Shown: positions 51,028 through 60,924, counted from the first letter of the stretch. The stretch is 64,000 nt of DNA from Dyadobacter sp. UC 10 (GCF_008369915.1 NZ_VSRN01000001.1:5204501-5268500); one strand, 5' to 3'. Made by a program: numbers and translations. The notes: generated by a model from the sequence alone, not told the origin.

Positions 51028-52209
51028 TCAACGAAAAACGTAGGAGATCGTAAAATCCGGCTTGAAACCGGCATTGAGCTTCACATGAAAGCGCTCTACG
51101 CCGCCAATCGTTGCAATCTCGTTGCGGTTTTCCCCCACTTCACTATATCCGCCGGCAACTCCCAGCAGATTTGCTTCAACGATCCAGTTTTTACCCAGGA
51201 TGTAAGCCAGACCCAGTTTCCCACCCGCATTATAAGTATTCGTCGCTGGCCCGCCGCCGCCCATGATGCGGTCATAGCTGGCGTAACCTTCGAGGTAGGG
51301 AGTCAGTTTGGTTGGGGAAAGATACTTTCTTAAAAAAGGTCGCAACCCAACCAGCACCGGCTTTTTATCTCCCACGGTCACAAAGGCCGCTTTTTCAGGT
51401 GTGTTGAGAACACCTCCCTGGAATCCCGCGAAAATACCAATACCTACCAGTAACCTGTCCCGCATAAAAAGCGCTGGTGCAAGTTCAATCGATGTAGCAG
51501 GGGTACGGTATTCGAACCGGCCGTTTGTATCGGCCGTGTGACCTGCATTGACAGTATATCCGAAAGAGCCAGAAAGCAGCCATCGTCCCTTGGTAAGTGG
51601 GGATTCCGGCGAATTTTCTGCCCTTGTTTTTGTTTCTGAACCCGTAAAAAGAAGCAGACCGAGCCGGGCAGTGTTGACAGTGAGCGGGAACAGGTTGGAT
51701 CGTGCGCCAAATTCCAGACCCAGTCGGCTCGTTAAAGGATATATTACGCCGAGTTGTGCCTGCGCTGCAATGTTCACACTTCGGTTAACACGGTCGTCAT
51801 AAGCCTGACCGACTGCGTATTGTAGCGATTTGTTTTTTGAAAACGCCAGATCAGCCCCAACACCTGCGTAAATTGTGAATGGGGACAATTGCCAGTATTT
51901 GCGCATGAACGGATTCACGGAACTCGTGGATGTTTTGGATTCCATCTTCAAGCTTTCCGAATCCCCTATATCCAGCCTGTATCCGTCCCAGCTGCCCTTT
52001 GCACCCACTCCAATGGCCAATTCATCCCGGATAAAGAAACTCACTTCCCCGGATCCGCCATGGCTATATCTCGGACTTTTGACGGGAGTCTGCAGAGTTT
52101 GTACAAATTGTGAGTTGATATGCGCGGTCCAGATTGTCTGACCTTTTTTGGTTTGCGCTACTGCGGACACGCAGGTGACAAGAAGAATTGTACTGAAAAG
52201 ATACTTCAT
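51028..52209 (-). CDS. Outer-membrane beta-barrel protein built of two repeated halves
   Basis: 393 residues from the ATG at 52209 (a longer ORF starts at 52275 but lacks a signal at its N-terminus). Signal MKYLFSTILLVTCVSAVAQ. Residues ~20-200 and ~205-393 are similar: both have a RDELAIGVGAKG/RDRLLVGIGIFAG strand, then NPFMRKYW/RPFLRKYL, then a LGVIYPLT/LGLAYILG strand. The C-terminus ISYVFR is barrel-like. Each half may be an 8-strand barrel, or the two together one 16-strand barrel. It is probably a porin-like or structural membrane protein. Function unknown. Confidence 0.7.
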   Translation of the reverse strand: MKYLFSTILLVTCVSAVAQTKKGQTIWTAHINSQFVQTLQTPVKSPRYSHGGSGEVSFFIRDELAIGVGAKGSWDGYRLDIGDSESLKMESKTSTSSVNPFMRKYWQLSPFTIYAGVGADLAFSKNKSLQYAVGQAYDDRVNRSVNIAAQAQLGVIYPLTSRLGLEFGARSNLFPLTVNTARLGLLLFTGSETKTRAENSPESPLTKGRWLLSGSFGYTVNAGHTADTNGRFEYRTPATSIELAPALFMRDRLLVGIGIFAGFQGGVLNTPEKAAFVTVGDKKPVLVGLRPFLRKYLSPTKLTPYLEGYASYDRIMGGGGPATNTYNAGGKLGLAYILGKNWIVEANLLGVAGGYSEVGENRNEIATIGGVERFHVKLNAGFKPDFTISYVFR

Positions 52210-52463
52210 AGATGGAGTTACTTTGGTTGTGCGTAGCGTGCATTCCACATTCGCTCCGTAATAAACAAAGCGCATCGTATTTCTCCAATTACTTTTCGAG
52301 ATCGTTTTGGCAGGAATAGCAACCGGTCCGCCTGGTTCGGAACAGACAGGCCGGTAAATTTGATTTGATTCTTGGGGAATTGCTTCCAGCCCTTCCGAGG
52401 CCGGGTTCCGAGACCGGTATTTTAATCGCGAACGATTTAGAGTTTATGATGTGAATCCGCCAG

Positions 52464-54056
52464 TTATTGATTTTGCATGCCGATTTCAACCTTTTCCAAA
52501 TTAGCCCGGGCGGGGCCGGTGAGTACGACACCATCTTTATCGAACCGGGCTCCGTGACAGGGACAGTCCCAGCTTTTTTCAGCGTTGTTCCACTGAACAA
52601 TGCATTTGGCGTGGGGGCAAACAGGGTTCAGCGCACTCACATTACCGTTCGCATCTTTATAAACAGCCAGTCTCTGATCATTTAATTCAACGATCTGCCC
52701 GCTGTCGGCCGGAAGCTCAGAGACTGACTCAATTTCCTCAATGCCGAAACGGTCACCGATAAACTTCGCTACCACATCCGCATTCTCTTTCACCGCTTCG
52801 GTAAATCCCGCAATAGGTTTGATCCGACCGGGACTGTACAGGTTTTCGTCCACGCTTCTTCCGTGCAGGATCAGGTCGCTCAGTACCATTGCCGACACTG
52901 TTCCCAGGATCATACCATTCCCATTGAATCCGGTGGCGGTGTAAATACCCTCAGACACACCCGGCAGCTGGCCGATGTAAGGAAGGCCGTCGGAAGGAAC
53001 ATAGTATTGTGCCGACCATTGCGCAACCACCTCTTTTACCTGATAACATTGCCTGGTATAGGCGATTAAATCAGCAAAAGATTGCTCCGGATCGCCGTGC
53101 CCCGTTTTATGATCATGTCCGCCGGCAACGAGATACTGCTGGCCGTCGATCGTGTGCGACCGGAAATAATGGTATGGTTCCTGCATATCATAAATCAGGT
53201 CGGTAGGATATGCACCGTCCGCGAGTGTAGCGGCGATCACGTAGCTGCGGTACGGCGCGTTTCGGAAATGCAGCAGATTTATTCCCCCCGGCGGAATATG
53301 CGTGGCATATACTACCGTTTTTGCTTTAATCTGCCTGCCCGCCGACTTGGCCAGATGGTATCCTTCCATTGTATCGATTTCGTCAATGCGTGTATGCTCG
53401 ATCAAAACACCTCCCTTTTCGATAAAATGCATTTTCAGGGCGCTGATATACTTTAACGGATGAAATTGTGCCTGGTTATCGAATACAACGGCTTTCTGAC
53501 AGGCAACTGGCGCGGGGGCCTGGCCGGCTATCTGCGCATTTACGCCGGCGCGTAATGCGCTTTCGAACAGGGTGTTCAGCTGGTCCGTTTCCTTGTCCGT
53601 TTCTGAGTATACATAACCCTTTTTCCACTCGAAGTCACAGTCGATCTGGTATTTCTGTACGAAATGGTTGATCAGCGCCACGGAGCGCGCGATCGATTCG
53701 GCAAATTGAACGGAAGCTTCTTTTCCGAAATCCTTTTCCACTTCATCGTAGGTCGTGTCTGCGAACGTATTGATATGTGCGCTGGTGCCGCCGGTTGTCC
53801 CAAAACCCAGACTATGCGCATCTACAACAACACATTGTTTTCCGCCCTCCTGCAGTAAAAGGGCGGTTGTCAGGCCGGTAATCCCGGCACCAACTACTAT
53901 TGTATCGTAAATTACATGAGGGTCGAAGTTTCCGGAGGCTACATGCTCAACGGCATTCTTTTGCCAGAGGCTCTCACAGGAACCGTCCCGGTCAAATCCG
54001 CCGAAAATGGCCCTGTTTTCCTTATTTTCTTTGAATGAGTTGCTGCTGTTATCCAT
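52464..54056 (-). CDS. FAD-dependent oxidoreductase with a C-terminal Rieske domain
   Basis: 530 residues from the ATG at 54056 (MDNSSNSF). The DAO-type FAD domain has TIVVGAGITGLTTALLL near residues 50-66 and the family end GFNGNGMILGTVSA. The C-terminal ~100 residues are a Rieske [2Fe-2S] domain with Cys480-x-His482 (CPH) and Cys498-x2-His501 (CPCH). This fusion occurs in several Bacteroidota and Actinobacteria and probably oxidises an amine or amino acid with electron transfer through the cluster. No partner reductase is adjacent. Single gene, divergent from glgX. Confidence 0.9.
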   Translation of the reverse strand: MDNSSNSFKENKENRAIFGGFDRDGSCESLWQKNAVEHVASGNFDPHVIYDTIVVGAGITGLTTALLLQEGGKQCVVVDAHSLGFGTTGGTSAHINTFADTTYDEVEKDFGKEASVQFAESIARSVALINHFVQKYQIDCDFEWKKGYVYSETDKETDQLNTLFESALRAGVNAQIAGQAPAPVACQKAVVFDNQAQFHPLKYISALKMHFIEKGGVLIEHTRIDEIDTMEGYHLAKSAGRQIKAKTVVYATHIPPGGINLLHFRNAPYRSYVIAATLADGAYPTDLIYDMQEPYHYFRSHTIDGQQYLVAGGHDHKTGHGDPEQSFADLIAYTRQCYQVKEVVAQWSAQYYVPSDGLPYIGQLPGVSEGIYTATGFNGNGMILGTVSAMVLSDLILHGRSVDENLYSPGRIKPIAGFTEAVKENADVVAKFIGDRFGIEEIESVSELPADSGQIVELNDQRLAVYKDANGNVSALNPVCPHAKCIVQWNNAEKSWDCPCHGARFDKDGVVLTGPARANLEKVEIGMQNQ

Positions 54057-54264
54057 AATAGAGTTTGTTGATCCGCTCACATGAAGGTGTAGGCGCATTC
54101 AAATATTATACCTGCTTTTACGGGCAACCAGAAAGTTGAAATATGGGGAAAACGCTTTTATTTCGAGCTGGCAGACTTTTTGAATAGCGGCGGCTGCAAT
54201 TTGTCCGTGAGGCATTGACTGCGGCAATTGCTATTGAATTTTTTTCTCACCAAAAGTCAGTTTA

Positions 54265-56439
54265 ATGATGCATACTATTCAAAATGAAGTGCTCGAAGCA
54301 CCGGAGTCTGTAAACCTGGATTTGCGCCCCGGCACGCCCTATCCGCTTGGAGCTACCTGGACAGGAGATGGTGTCAACTTTGCGATCTTTTCGGAAAACG
54401 CGACCAAAGTTGAACTATGCCTTTTTGATAGCCCCGACGCACAAAGCGAAAATATTAAGATTGAGGTGGAGGAAGTTACCCACCATATCTGGCACGCTTA
54501 TGTGCCAGGCCTCAGGCCGGGGCAGCTGTATGGATACCGTATGCATGGGCCATTTGAGCCGGAGAACGGGCACAGGTTCAATCCCCATAAGCTGCTGATC
54601 GACCCCTATGCGAAAGCTTTGTCTTCGACGGTTAAGTGGGATGATGCGCTTTTCGGATACCAGATCGGGAGTGAAGAGGAAGATTTATCTTTTAATGAAA
54701 CCGATAGTGCGCCTTTTATACCGAAATCCGTAGTCGTAGACCAGCATTTTGACTGGGAAGGAGACCAGGCGCCCAAAACGCCTTATCACGAAACCATTAT
54801 TTACGAAGCGCACGTAAAGGGTTTCTCCAGGCTTAATCCGAAAATCCCGGCAGAACTTCAGGGGACGTACGCCGGCATTGCACACCCCGTAAGTATCGAA
54901 TATTTGAAAGGGCTGGGTATTACGGCGCTCGAACTGATGCCGGTACACGATTTTGTCCCCGACAGGCATTTGCTTGAAAAAGGACTGACCAATTACTGGG
55001 GATATAATTCGCTCGGGTTTTTCGCGCCCGATTCAAAATATAGCAGCAGCGGTACGCTCGGCGGACAAGTCACGGAATTTAAAAATATGGTCAGGGAACT
55101 GCACAAGTCGGGTATCGAGGTCATATTGGATGTGGTTTATAACCATACGGCCGAGGGTAACCACCTGGGGCCGACATTTTCTTTCCGGGGTATTGATAAT
55201 GCCTCCTATTACCGGCTGAGCCAGGAAGAACCCAGGTTTTATATGGATTACACGGGCACAGGAAATACGCTCAACACGCGCCTGCCCAATGTACTCGCGC
55301 TGATCATGGACAGCCTGCGCTATTGGATCACCGAAATGCATGTAGACGGTTTCCGATTCGATCTGGCTTCCGCGCTTGCCAGAACCCTGCATGAAACGGA
55401 CACGCTGGGGTCGTTTTTTAATATCATTCATCAGGATCCGGTGATATCTCAGGTAAAACTGATCGCGGAGCCCTGGGATATCCATGAGGATGGCTATATG
55501 GTCGGCAAGTTTCCTCCCGGCTGGGCGGAATGGAACGGAATGTACCGCGACTGCGTCAGAAATTACTGGCGGGGGGAAGAAAGCCGCCTTGCGGAATTCG
55601 CGCAGCGCTTCACCGGCAGCCCCGACCTATACCAGGGCGGGTACCGGAGCCCTATGGCGAGTATCAATCTGATCACCGCTCACGACGGCTTTACGCTGCA
55701 TGATCTGGTGAGTTATAACGAAAAACACAACGAGGCGAACGGAGAAGACAATAAAGATGGGGCCGAAGACGATTCTTCCTGGAATTGTGGTGTCGAAGGC
55801 CCAACGGAGGATGCCGATATCAATTCATTGCGCAATAAGCAAAAGCGAAATTTCCTGACCACACTTTTCCTGTCACAGGGAGTGCCCATGCTGGTGGCCG
55901 GCGATGAGTTTGGTCGTACCCAGAATGGCAATAACAATGCATATTGCCAGGACAACGAAATCTCGTGGATCGATTGGCAGAAGGTTGATCATGATCTTCT
56001 TGCATTTACGAAGGGCCTCATTTGGTTTTGTAAAAGTCACCCGTCTTTTCAGCGAAGGCGCTGGTTTCAGGGGTTACCTGTCACCGGATCGGATATTGAA
56101 GATATCCGTTGGTACTCGCCTGAGGGGCAAATTATGCCGGATGAGGATTGGGAAAACGGGTTCGCCAAATCAATGGGCGTGTATCTGAACGGGAAGGGAA
56201 TAAGGTGCGTGAATTATGATGGGAAGCGGTTGACCGACGACAGTTTCTACATCATATTCAATGCGCACGACGGGCCTCTTGACTATATCCTGCCGCCTGA
56301 CAAATGCGGTGATCCGTGGCATAAAGTAATAGACACCAGTGATGCGTTTATCGGAGAAGATGGGGAATCATTTACGCAGGGCAGTAGTATTTCGGTACAG
56401 GGCCGCTCGGTGCTGGTATTGAAATGCAACCTGGGATAA
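54265..56439 (+). CDS. glgX: Glycogen debranching protein GlgX
   Basis: 724 residues, full length for isoamylase-type GH13 GlgX. The N-terminal CBM48 (YPLGATWTGDGVNFAIFSEN) is followed by the TIM barrel: FEVILDVVYNHT-type IEVILDVVYNHTAEG, nucleophile Asp366 in DGFRFDLA, acid Glu402 in LIAEPWDIHED, and Asp474 in TAHDGFTLHDLV. It cleaves alpha-1,6 branches of glycogen. Other glycogen genes (glgA, glgB, glgC, glgP) are not in the window. It is followed by a tiny lipoprotein with a separate promoter-like region. Confidence 0.96.
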   Translation: MMHTIQNEVLEAPESVNLDLRPGTPYPLGATWTGDGVNFAIFSENATKVELCLFDSPDAQSENIKIEVEEVTHHIWHAYVPGLRPGQLYGYRMHGPFEPENGHRFNPHKLLIDPYAKALSSTVKWDDALFGYQIGSEEEDLSFNETDSAPFIPKSVVVDQHFDWEGDQAPKTPYHETIIYEAHVKGFSRLNPKIPAELQGTYAGIAHPVSIEYLKGLGITALELMPVHDFVPDRHLLEKGLTNYWGYNSLGFFAPDSKYSSSGTLGGQVTEFKNMVRELHKSGIEVILDVVYNHTAEGNHLGPTFSFRGIDNASYYRLSQEEPRFYMDYTGTGNTLNTRLPNVLALIMDSLRYWITEMHVDGFRFDLASALARTLHETDTLGSFFNIIHQDPVISQVKLIAEPWDIHEDGYMVGKFPPGWAEWNGMYRDCVRNYWRGEESRLAEFAQRFTGSPDLYQGGYRSPMASINLITAHDGFTLHDLVSYNEKHNEANGEDNKDGAEDDSSWNCGVEGPTEDADINSLRNKQKRNFLTTLFLSQGVPMLVAGDEFGRTQNGNNNAYCQDNEISWIDWQKVDHDLLAFTKGLIWFCKSHPSFQRRRWFQGLPVTGSDIEDIRWYSPEGQIMPDEDWENGFAKSMGVYLNGKGIRCVNYDGKRLTDDSFYIIFNAHDGPLDYILPPDKCGDPWHKVIDTSDAFIGEDGESFTQGSSISVQGRSVLVLKCNLG

Positions 56440-56556
56440 TCCTTTGTCTCCACGCAGCTACAATAGCGATGAATTGATTTTCAGGAGACTAGGACGTCGT
56501 GGCATGCAAGTGGAACGGTTTTGTTACGTTTTCAACACTCATCTAAATTTAATACT

Positions 56557-56742
56557 ATGAAAACGTTAGTAAAAGTTGTTTCAATGCTTAGCCTAAGCAT
56601 GCTTTTGAGTGTTGCGGCCTGCACCAGCAAGACAAATGAAGAAGGTACCGACACAAGCATCGATTCTGCCGGTATGGATAACACCGACTCGGAAATGGGA
56701 ACGGATACAATGGCCACCGATACCGCGAGCAGATCGCTATAA
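56557..56742 (+). CDS. Tiny Asp/Thr/Met-rich lipoprotein
   Basis: 61 residues from the ATG at 56557. Signal MKTLVKVVSMLSLSMLLSVAAC has a lipobox VAAC. The mature tail is short and low-complexity (SIDSAGMDNTDSEMGTDTMA), rich in Asp, Thr, Ser and Met. It may be disordered and could bind metal ions or work as a stress lipoprotein. A strong terminator follows. It is likely real because of the signal and terminator. No family is recognised. Confidence 0.65.
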   Translation: MKTLVKVVSMLSLSMLLSVAACTSKTNEEGTDTSIDSAGMDNTDSEMGTDTMATDTASRSL

Positions 56743-56761
56743 GCACCACAAACCAAAACTA

Positions 56762-56809
56762 TCCAGCTTCGGACACCACAAAATCAGTATCGAAGCTGGA
56801 ATTTTTTTT
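56762..56809 (+). terminator. Rho-independent terminator of the tiny lipoprotein
   Basis: TCCAGCTTCG (56762-56771) and CGAAGCTGGA (56791-56800) pair perfectly; a run of eight T follows (56802-56809). The 19-base loop is long for a terminator but the stem and T-run are clear. Confidence 0.88.
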
Positions 56810-56861
56810 ATGTGAGGAAATTGCAGAATAAATGCCAGTAAATGCGTGGCATCAGCTTGAT

Positions 56862-57866
56862 TTAAGGGTAAACAGTAAATTTTGCAACGGGCAAAAACAC
56901 TTCAAGGCAATCAAGCACTTTGTCCATATCCGGATCGCGCAGCCAGTCAATGGTTTTGTGTAAAGTGGTATTTAATGGTCCCCAGCGCTCCGGTTCTCCG
57001 TCCATACTGATTACAATACTTGGGGTGCGCGTGGCGGCTGCAATATGCGATACGCCTGTGCAGTTGCTAACCAATAACCTGGATTCCTTGATCAGTTGGG
57101 CAATCTCGCCCAGGCCGGTTTTCCCCGTAAGGTCTAGCGCAGGATACTCCATTAGTGCCACAACCTGTGAAGTAATAGCTGCTTCTTCTTTTGTTCCCGT
57201 TACTACTACACGATAACCTTTTCCGGCGCATAAGTCTGCAATGCAGGCAAAATACGAAGGTGGCCACTGGCGCCAGGATCCACGACTTCCCGGATGCACA
57301 CAAACATAATCGCTATCTAGCAGGAACGATGTGGATTTGCGTAAATGCTGCATTTCGCTCTCACGAACAGGAAATTCCAGGTCTGTTCCGTTGCCTGGTA
57401 TCCCCAGGTTTTCCAGCATGAGTAAATGGCGTCTGATCTCAGAAATACCGGTCGGATATTCCAGAAAAAGATCTCCTTTCCGGTGATTGCCCGCGCTGTG
57501 AAATCCTGCAACCGGGCCTGCATGCAGGGTTTCAAGCATATCGTTGACGATACTCCCGTTTCCCTGCATTTGAAGGATGAGGTCAAATGGTTCAGCACGC
57601 ATTTGTATCTCAAAACGCTTCCATCCGGCTATGTCGATAGGTTGCTCAGGGAGGCCCGTGTAGCCAGGGAAATGGATAAACCGGTCGATATAGTGAGAGA
57701 AACGTTCGCAAAAAGTAGCCGCCCATGGTAATCCCAGCAATGTGATTTCCGCGTCGGGATAAGCATGCCGCAGGGCGCGAAATGCCGGTACCGAACACAG
57801 CAAGTCACCTAGCTGCAAAGCCCTGAAAATGGCTATTTTTCTTGTTGTCTTTGCTGGAAATTTCAT
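56862..57866 (-). CDS. GT9 (heptosyltransferase-type) glycosyltransferase
   Basis: 334 residues. It begins KIAIFRALQLGDLLCSVPAF, the GT9 signature, and has VCVHPGSRGSWRQWPP and a late LLVSNCTGVSHIAAATRTP region (GT-B, NDP-sugar binding). Such enzymes add heptose or another sugar to lipid A-core or to a secondary glycan. It overlaps the GT2 gene upstream by 4 bases (ATGA), so it is the last gene of a minus-strand trio with the carbamoyltransferase. Donor and acceptor are unknown. Confidence 0.9.
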   Translation of the reverse strand: MKFPAKTTRKIAIFRALQLGDLLCSVPAFRALRHAYPDAEITLLGLPWAATFCERFSHYIDRFIHFPGYTGLPEQPIDIAGWKRFEIQMRAEPFDLILQMQGNGSIVNDMLETLHAGPVAGFHSAGNHRKGDLFLEYPTGISEIRRHLLMLENLGIPGNGTDLEFPVRESEMQHLRKSTSFLLDSDYVCVHPGSRGSWRQWPPSYFACIADLCAGKGYRVVVTGTKEEAAITSQVVALMEYPALDLTGKTGLGEIAQLIKESRLLVSNCTGVSHIAAATRTPSIVISMDGEPERWGPLNTTLHKTIDWLRDPDMDKVLDCLEVFLPVAKFTVYP

Positions 57867-58843
57867 AGGAAAAATACTTTATAGCGCAATGCGCCGCGAA
57901 TTGTCCAATAAATAGACAGGTATGGGATCAGTATTGAGGTCACGATCATTTCGAGGCGGTGCGAAACGGACGGATCGGTACCTTTGAGCCGCTTGAACAG
58001 GAAACCGACCACAGCCAAAAGCCAGCAGAGTAATGCGGGAGCCAGTAAGGCAGGTGCAGCAAAAACAGCCGCCAGAAAGGCCGCGATCGTTGAGAAGAAG
58101 ATCACATAGTAATTCCATACCGGACTTTCCGCTATTCTTTTTCTGTAAAAACCGGGATGTTTTTTGAACAAAAGTGCATTGAACATACTCTTTTGCTGAT
58201 CGCGTAAACTGGACCCCCACGAAGCGGGACGTACCGGATGACAAACTGCTGCCTGCTGGACATTTACGATCGCTACTTGTTTTTTCATTAACCTGAATTG
58301 CAGATCTGAATCCTCCCGCCAGGCGACGGGAAATGCTTCATCGAACCCGTCTACCAATTCCAATGCGGTCCGCGTACATGCGCAGTTAGCCGTAATAAAC
58401 TCCGCTGTCGACAAATGCGAGACGTTCTTTTCGTAGTCAGTTGGTTTAGCTGGAATCGGCACTTCAACTTTTCCCGTGAATGCAATCACGTTTTGGCTAT
58501 TCGCCCGGTATCGCGTCCAGTATCCCGCCAGCCAGGTTGCCGACGGGATACAATCGTCATCTGTAAATACGATCAGCTCCCCGGTACTCTTTTTCCACCC
58601 ATAATTCCTGGCCGCCGCGGGACCCGCTTTCTTTTCAAGCGAATGGAAGTATAGAGGGAAACCGGGATGGCCGGATTTAATTTTTTGAACAAGTGATTCA
58701 GTGGCCGCATCCGGACCGTCGGAAACGATTGTGACGTCGAATGAAAAATCCGGACAATGCTGGGCCAGGATTGCGTTCAGGCATTTGTGCAGCAGCGCCG
58801 GCCTGCGTAAAGTAGGAATTACTACACTTATATTCACAGCCAT
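57863..58843 (-). CDS. GT2 family glycosyltransferase
   Basis: 326 residues. The GT-A domain starts ISVVIPTLRRPALLHKCLNA, and has ELIVFTDDDCIPS (the DxD metal site) and ADFITANCACTRT-type acceptor loop (AEFITANCACTRTALELVDG). The C-terminal ~90 residues have two or three membrane helices (FFSTIAAFLAAVFAAPALLA), so it is membrane-bound. It shares 4 bases with the downstream GT9 gene and one base with the carbamoyltransferase gene. It transfers a sugar to a lipid-linked or membrane glycan in the same pathway. Confidence 0.92.
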   Translation of the reverse strand: MAVNISVVIPTLRRPALLHKCLNAILAQHCPDFSFDVTIVSDGPDAATESLVQKIKSGHPGFPLYFHSLEKKAGPAAARNYGWKKSTGELIVFTDDDCIPSATWLAGYWTRYRANSQNVIAFTGKVEVPIPAKPTDYEKNVSHLSTAEFITANCACTRTALELVDGFDEAFPVAWREDSDLQFRLMKKQVAIVNVQQAAVCHPVRPASWGSSLRDQQKSMFNALLFKKHPGFYRKRIAESPVWNYYVIFFSTIAAFLAAVFAAPALLAPALLCWLLAVVGFLFKRLKGTDPSVSHRLEMIVTSILIPYLSIYWTIRGALRYKVFFL

Positions 58844-60555
58844 TATTTTTCCAGAATAAATGAGTTAATAATCAACGCATCAAAGGGAGAAGTCCAGAAA
58901 CATTCAATGGCATCGCGGGGCGTGCAAACAATCGGTTCGCCGCGGGTATTGAAAGAAGTATTGACCAATACCGGCACCCCCGTGAGCGCCTTGAATTCTT
59001 TAATAAGCTCATAATAAAGCGGATGTTGTTCCTGGTTGATCGTCTGGACACGGGCCGTGCCGTCCGTATGTCGCACCGCAGGGATCTGGCCAGCCCTGTG
59101 ATCTTTGACAGGAAACACAAAAAGCATGAATGGCGATACACGCGCGTCTTCAAACCATTCGGATGCGTCTTCTTCCAGTACCACCGGCGCAACAGGCCTG
59201 AAATCCTCACGGTCTTTGATATCGTTCAGCCGCGCTTGCATGTCCGGGTGAATAGGAGAGGCCAGGATCGACCGGCTGCCCAGTGAGCGCGGGCCGAATT
59301 CCATTCTGCCCTGGTACCAGGCGATGATCTTATCTTCGGCCAGTATCGCAGCCGTTTCTTTTGCAATATTCGTCAGCCGCTTGTAAGGCATTTTTGCCCA
59401 GATCATGAACCTTTCGATTTCATCATCGGAATATTCCGGCCCCCAATACACATGGTTCATTTCGGAGGTATACCTCACCTCCCTTCCGCCGTTGAGCGAC
59501 ACGTCCAGCCATTGGGCTGCGCCCAGCGCTGTACCGGCATCGCCCGCAGCAGGTTGTACCCATACATTTTTGAAAGGTCCGTAATCGCGGATCACCGCAT
59601 TCATCACGCAGTTCAGCGCCACACCGCCAGCCATACACAGGTTTTCCATGTTGGTTTGCCTGTGCAGCCAATTGACCAGTTTCAGTACGGTTTCTTCCAA
59701 TGCCTTTTGGAGTGAGTGGGCAATGTCATGGTGCAGCTGCTCGAAAGGATCATCCTTTTTACGACCAGGCCCCCACCATTGTTCCGGCGCAAATTCATCA
59801 ATCGTATACTGGCCATCGTTACCAACGCGGATCACCGACCGGAAGTCTTCGAGATATACCGGCTTGCCGTAGGAAGCCAGCGCCATTACTTTGTATTCGT
59901 CGGATGAATGCAGAAAGCCGAGATAATTAGTGATTTTTTCGTAAAGCATACCGAGCGAATGCGGCATATCGACTGTGGCTATCTGGACCAATGAGTTGCC
60001 CTGGCCGATGAAATAGCCGGTAGTCGCCATTTCGCCCCGCCCGTCGAGCGTCAATACTGCGGCCTGGTCGAAAGGAGACGGAAAGAATGCGCTGGCGGCG
60101 TGGGCAACGTGGTGATTTACAAATGCCCACTTTTCATTCAGATTGCCCGCGTTGGCCAGGCGTTTTTGCAAATGGTGCGGGTAGCCGTCGCGAAGTTGCT
60201 CGGGCGTTTTTCTGATGTAGTTTAAAAAAATCGTATCCCAGCCATTGTACACGTCGGACGCTGGCAGTACATCAGTATCTGACAACAGCTCTTCTTCGTA
60301 TACCAAAGCTTCATGCACACCGTCGGGATCGAATGAATATGCGATCCGATCTACTTCCCACATCGTGATGCCTGCCGTTTTGAGGCAGTAGTCGATTGCG
60401 TGGAATGGTAGTTCCCAGGTGGAAAACGGGACGGGACGTTTGCCGTGCTTGATGTGGGTAAACCGTTCTTCTTCGGCGGCGGCAATGATTTTGCCGTCTT
60501 TCACGAGGGCGGCAGCGGTGTCGTGAAATGCTGCGTTGATTCCGAGAATATACAT
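58843..60555 (-). CDS. NodU/CmcH-family carbamoyltransferase
   Basis: 570 residues, full length. The N-terminal ASKHA-like domain has GINAAFHDTAAALVKDG and HVAHAASAFFPSPF with conserved His, and LTLDGRGEMATTG; the later part has LCMAGGVALNCVMN and MEFGPRSLGSRSILA, and the C-terminal YrdC-like domain ends LVNTSFNTRGEPIVC. It transfers a carbamoyl group from carbamoyl phosphate to a hydroxyl of a sugar or antibiotic through a carbamoyl-adenylate. It overlaps the GT2 gene by one base and is transcribed first of three. The acceptor is probably the glycan made by the neighbouring GTs. Confidence 0.94.
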   Translation of the reverse strand: MYILGINAAFHDTAAALVKDGKIIAAAEEERFTHIKHGKRPVPFSTWELPFHAIDYCLKTAGITMWEVDRIAYSFDPDGVHEALVYEEELLSDTDVLPASDVYNGWDTIFLNYIRKTPEQLRDGYPHHLQKRLANAGNLNEKWAFVNHHVAHAASAFFPSPFDQAAVLTLDGRGEMATTGYFIGQGNSLVQIATVDMPHSLGMLYEKITNYLGFLHSSDEYKVMALASYGKPVYLEDFRSVIRVGNDGQYTIDEFAPEQWWGPGRKKDDPFEQLHHDIAHSLQKALEETVLKLVNWLHRQTNMENLCMAGGVALNCVMNAVIRDYGPFKNVWVQPAAGDAGTALGAAQWLDVSLNGGREVRYTSEMNHVYWGPEYSDDEIERFMIWAKMPYKRLTNIAKETAAILAEDKIIAWYQGRMEFGPRSLGSRSILASPIHPDMQARLNDIKDREDFRPVAPVVLEEDASEWFEDARVSPFMLFVFPVKDHRAGQIPAVRHTDGTARVQTINQEQHPLYYELIKEFKALTGVPVLVNTSFNTRGEPIVCTPRDAIECFWTSPFDALIINSFILEK

Positions 60556-60924
60556 AGGCGATGTGTCATGATTAAAATGCAGCGGGGCTATACAAGGATA
60601 ATGCCAGTGAGGGCGGGGATTGACAATTTCAATTAAAAACCGTCGGGGTATATTGGGATTGCAACATTTATGCGCTTCCAGGCAAAAGCAGGTAGCAAAT
60701 CATAAAGCATGACCGGCTGTGAAATTTTGTACAAGTCAACAACTGTGGACATTCTTCCCAGCCGCGAAACAGGTGTGCCTGGAAGTTAACTCGCTGTGCT
60801 CGGGATGTTTCCGTTCATTTTTCTCAGAGATTTCGTAATTGCCTGATATATATGAAAGCGTTTGCCGGGTATTGGCACCGTTTTTTACAAGCGCCGATCT
60901 GTTCAAAGCGAAAACGCAGTAATT
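60556..60924. other. Divergent promoter region of the glycan module
   Basis: This 369-base gap lies between the carbamoyltransferase (minus) and the first GT4 gene (plus). It contains TTGACA at 60620-60625 and a TATATTGG at 60649-60656 as weak plus-strand promoter signs. No gene, hairpin or repeat is clear. Confidence 0.4.

Noticed and set aside
50842..51333. A plus-strand reading frame of 163 codons
   Set aside because: It overlaps the end of the minus-strand outer-membrane gene, has no recognised domain, signal or start context, and matches shadow composition.
52289..52463. GC-rich partial hairpin and open frame between the FAD-Rieske and outer-membrane genes
   Set aside because: The stem needs a 4-base bulge and there is no T-run; the frame is a continuation of a shadow of the Rieske gene.
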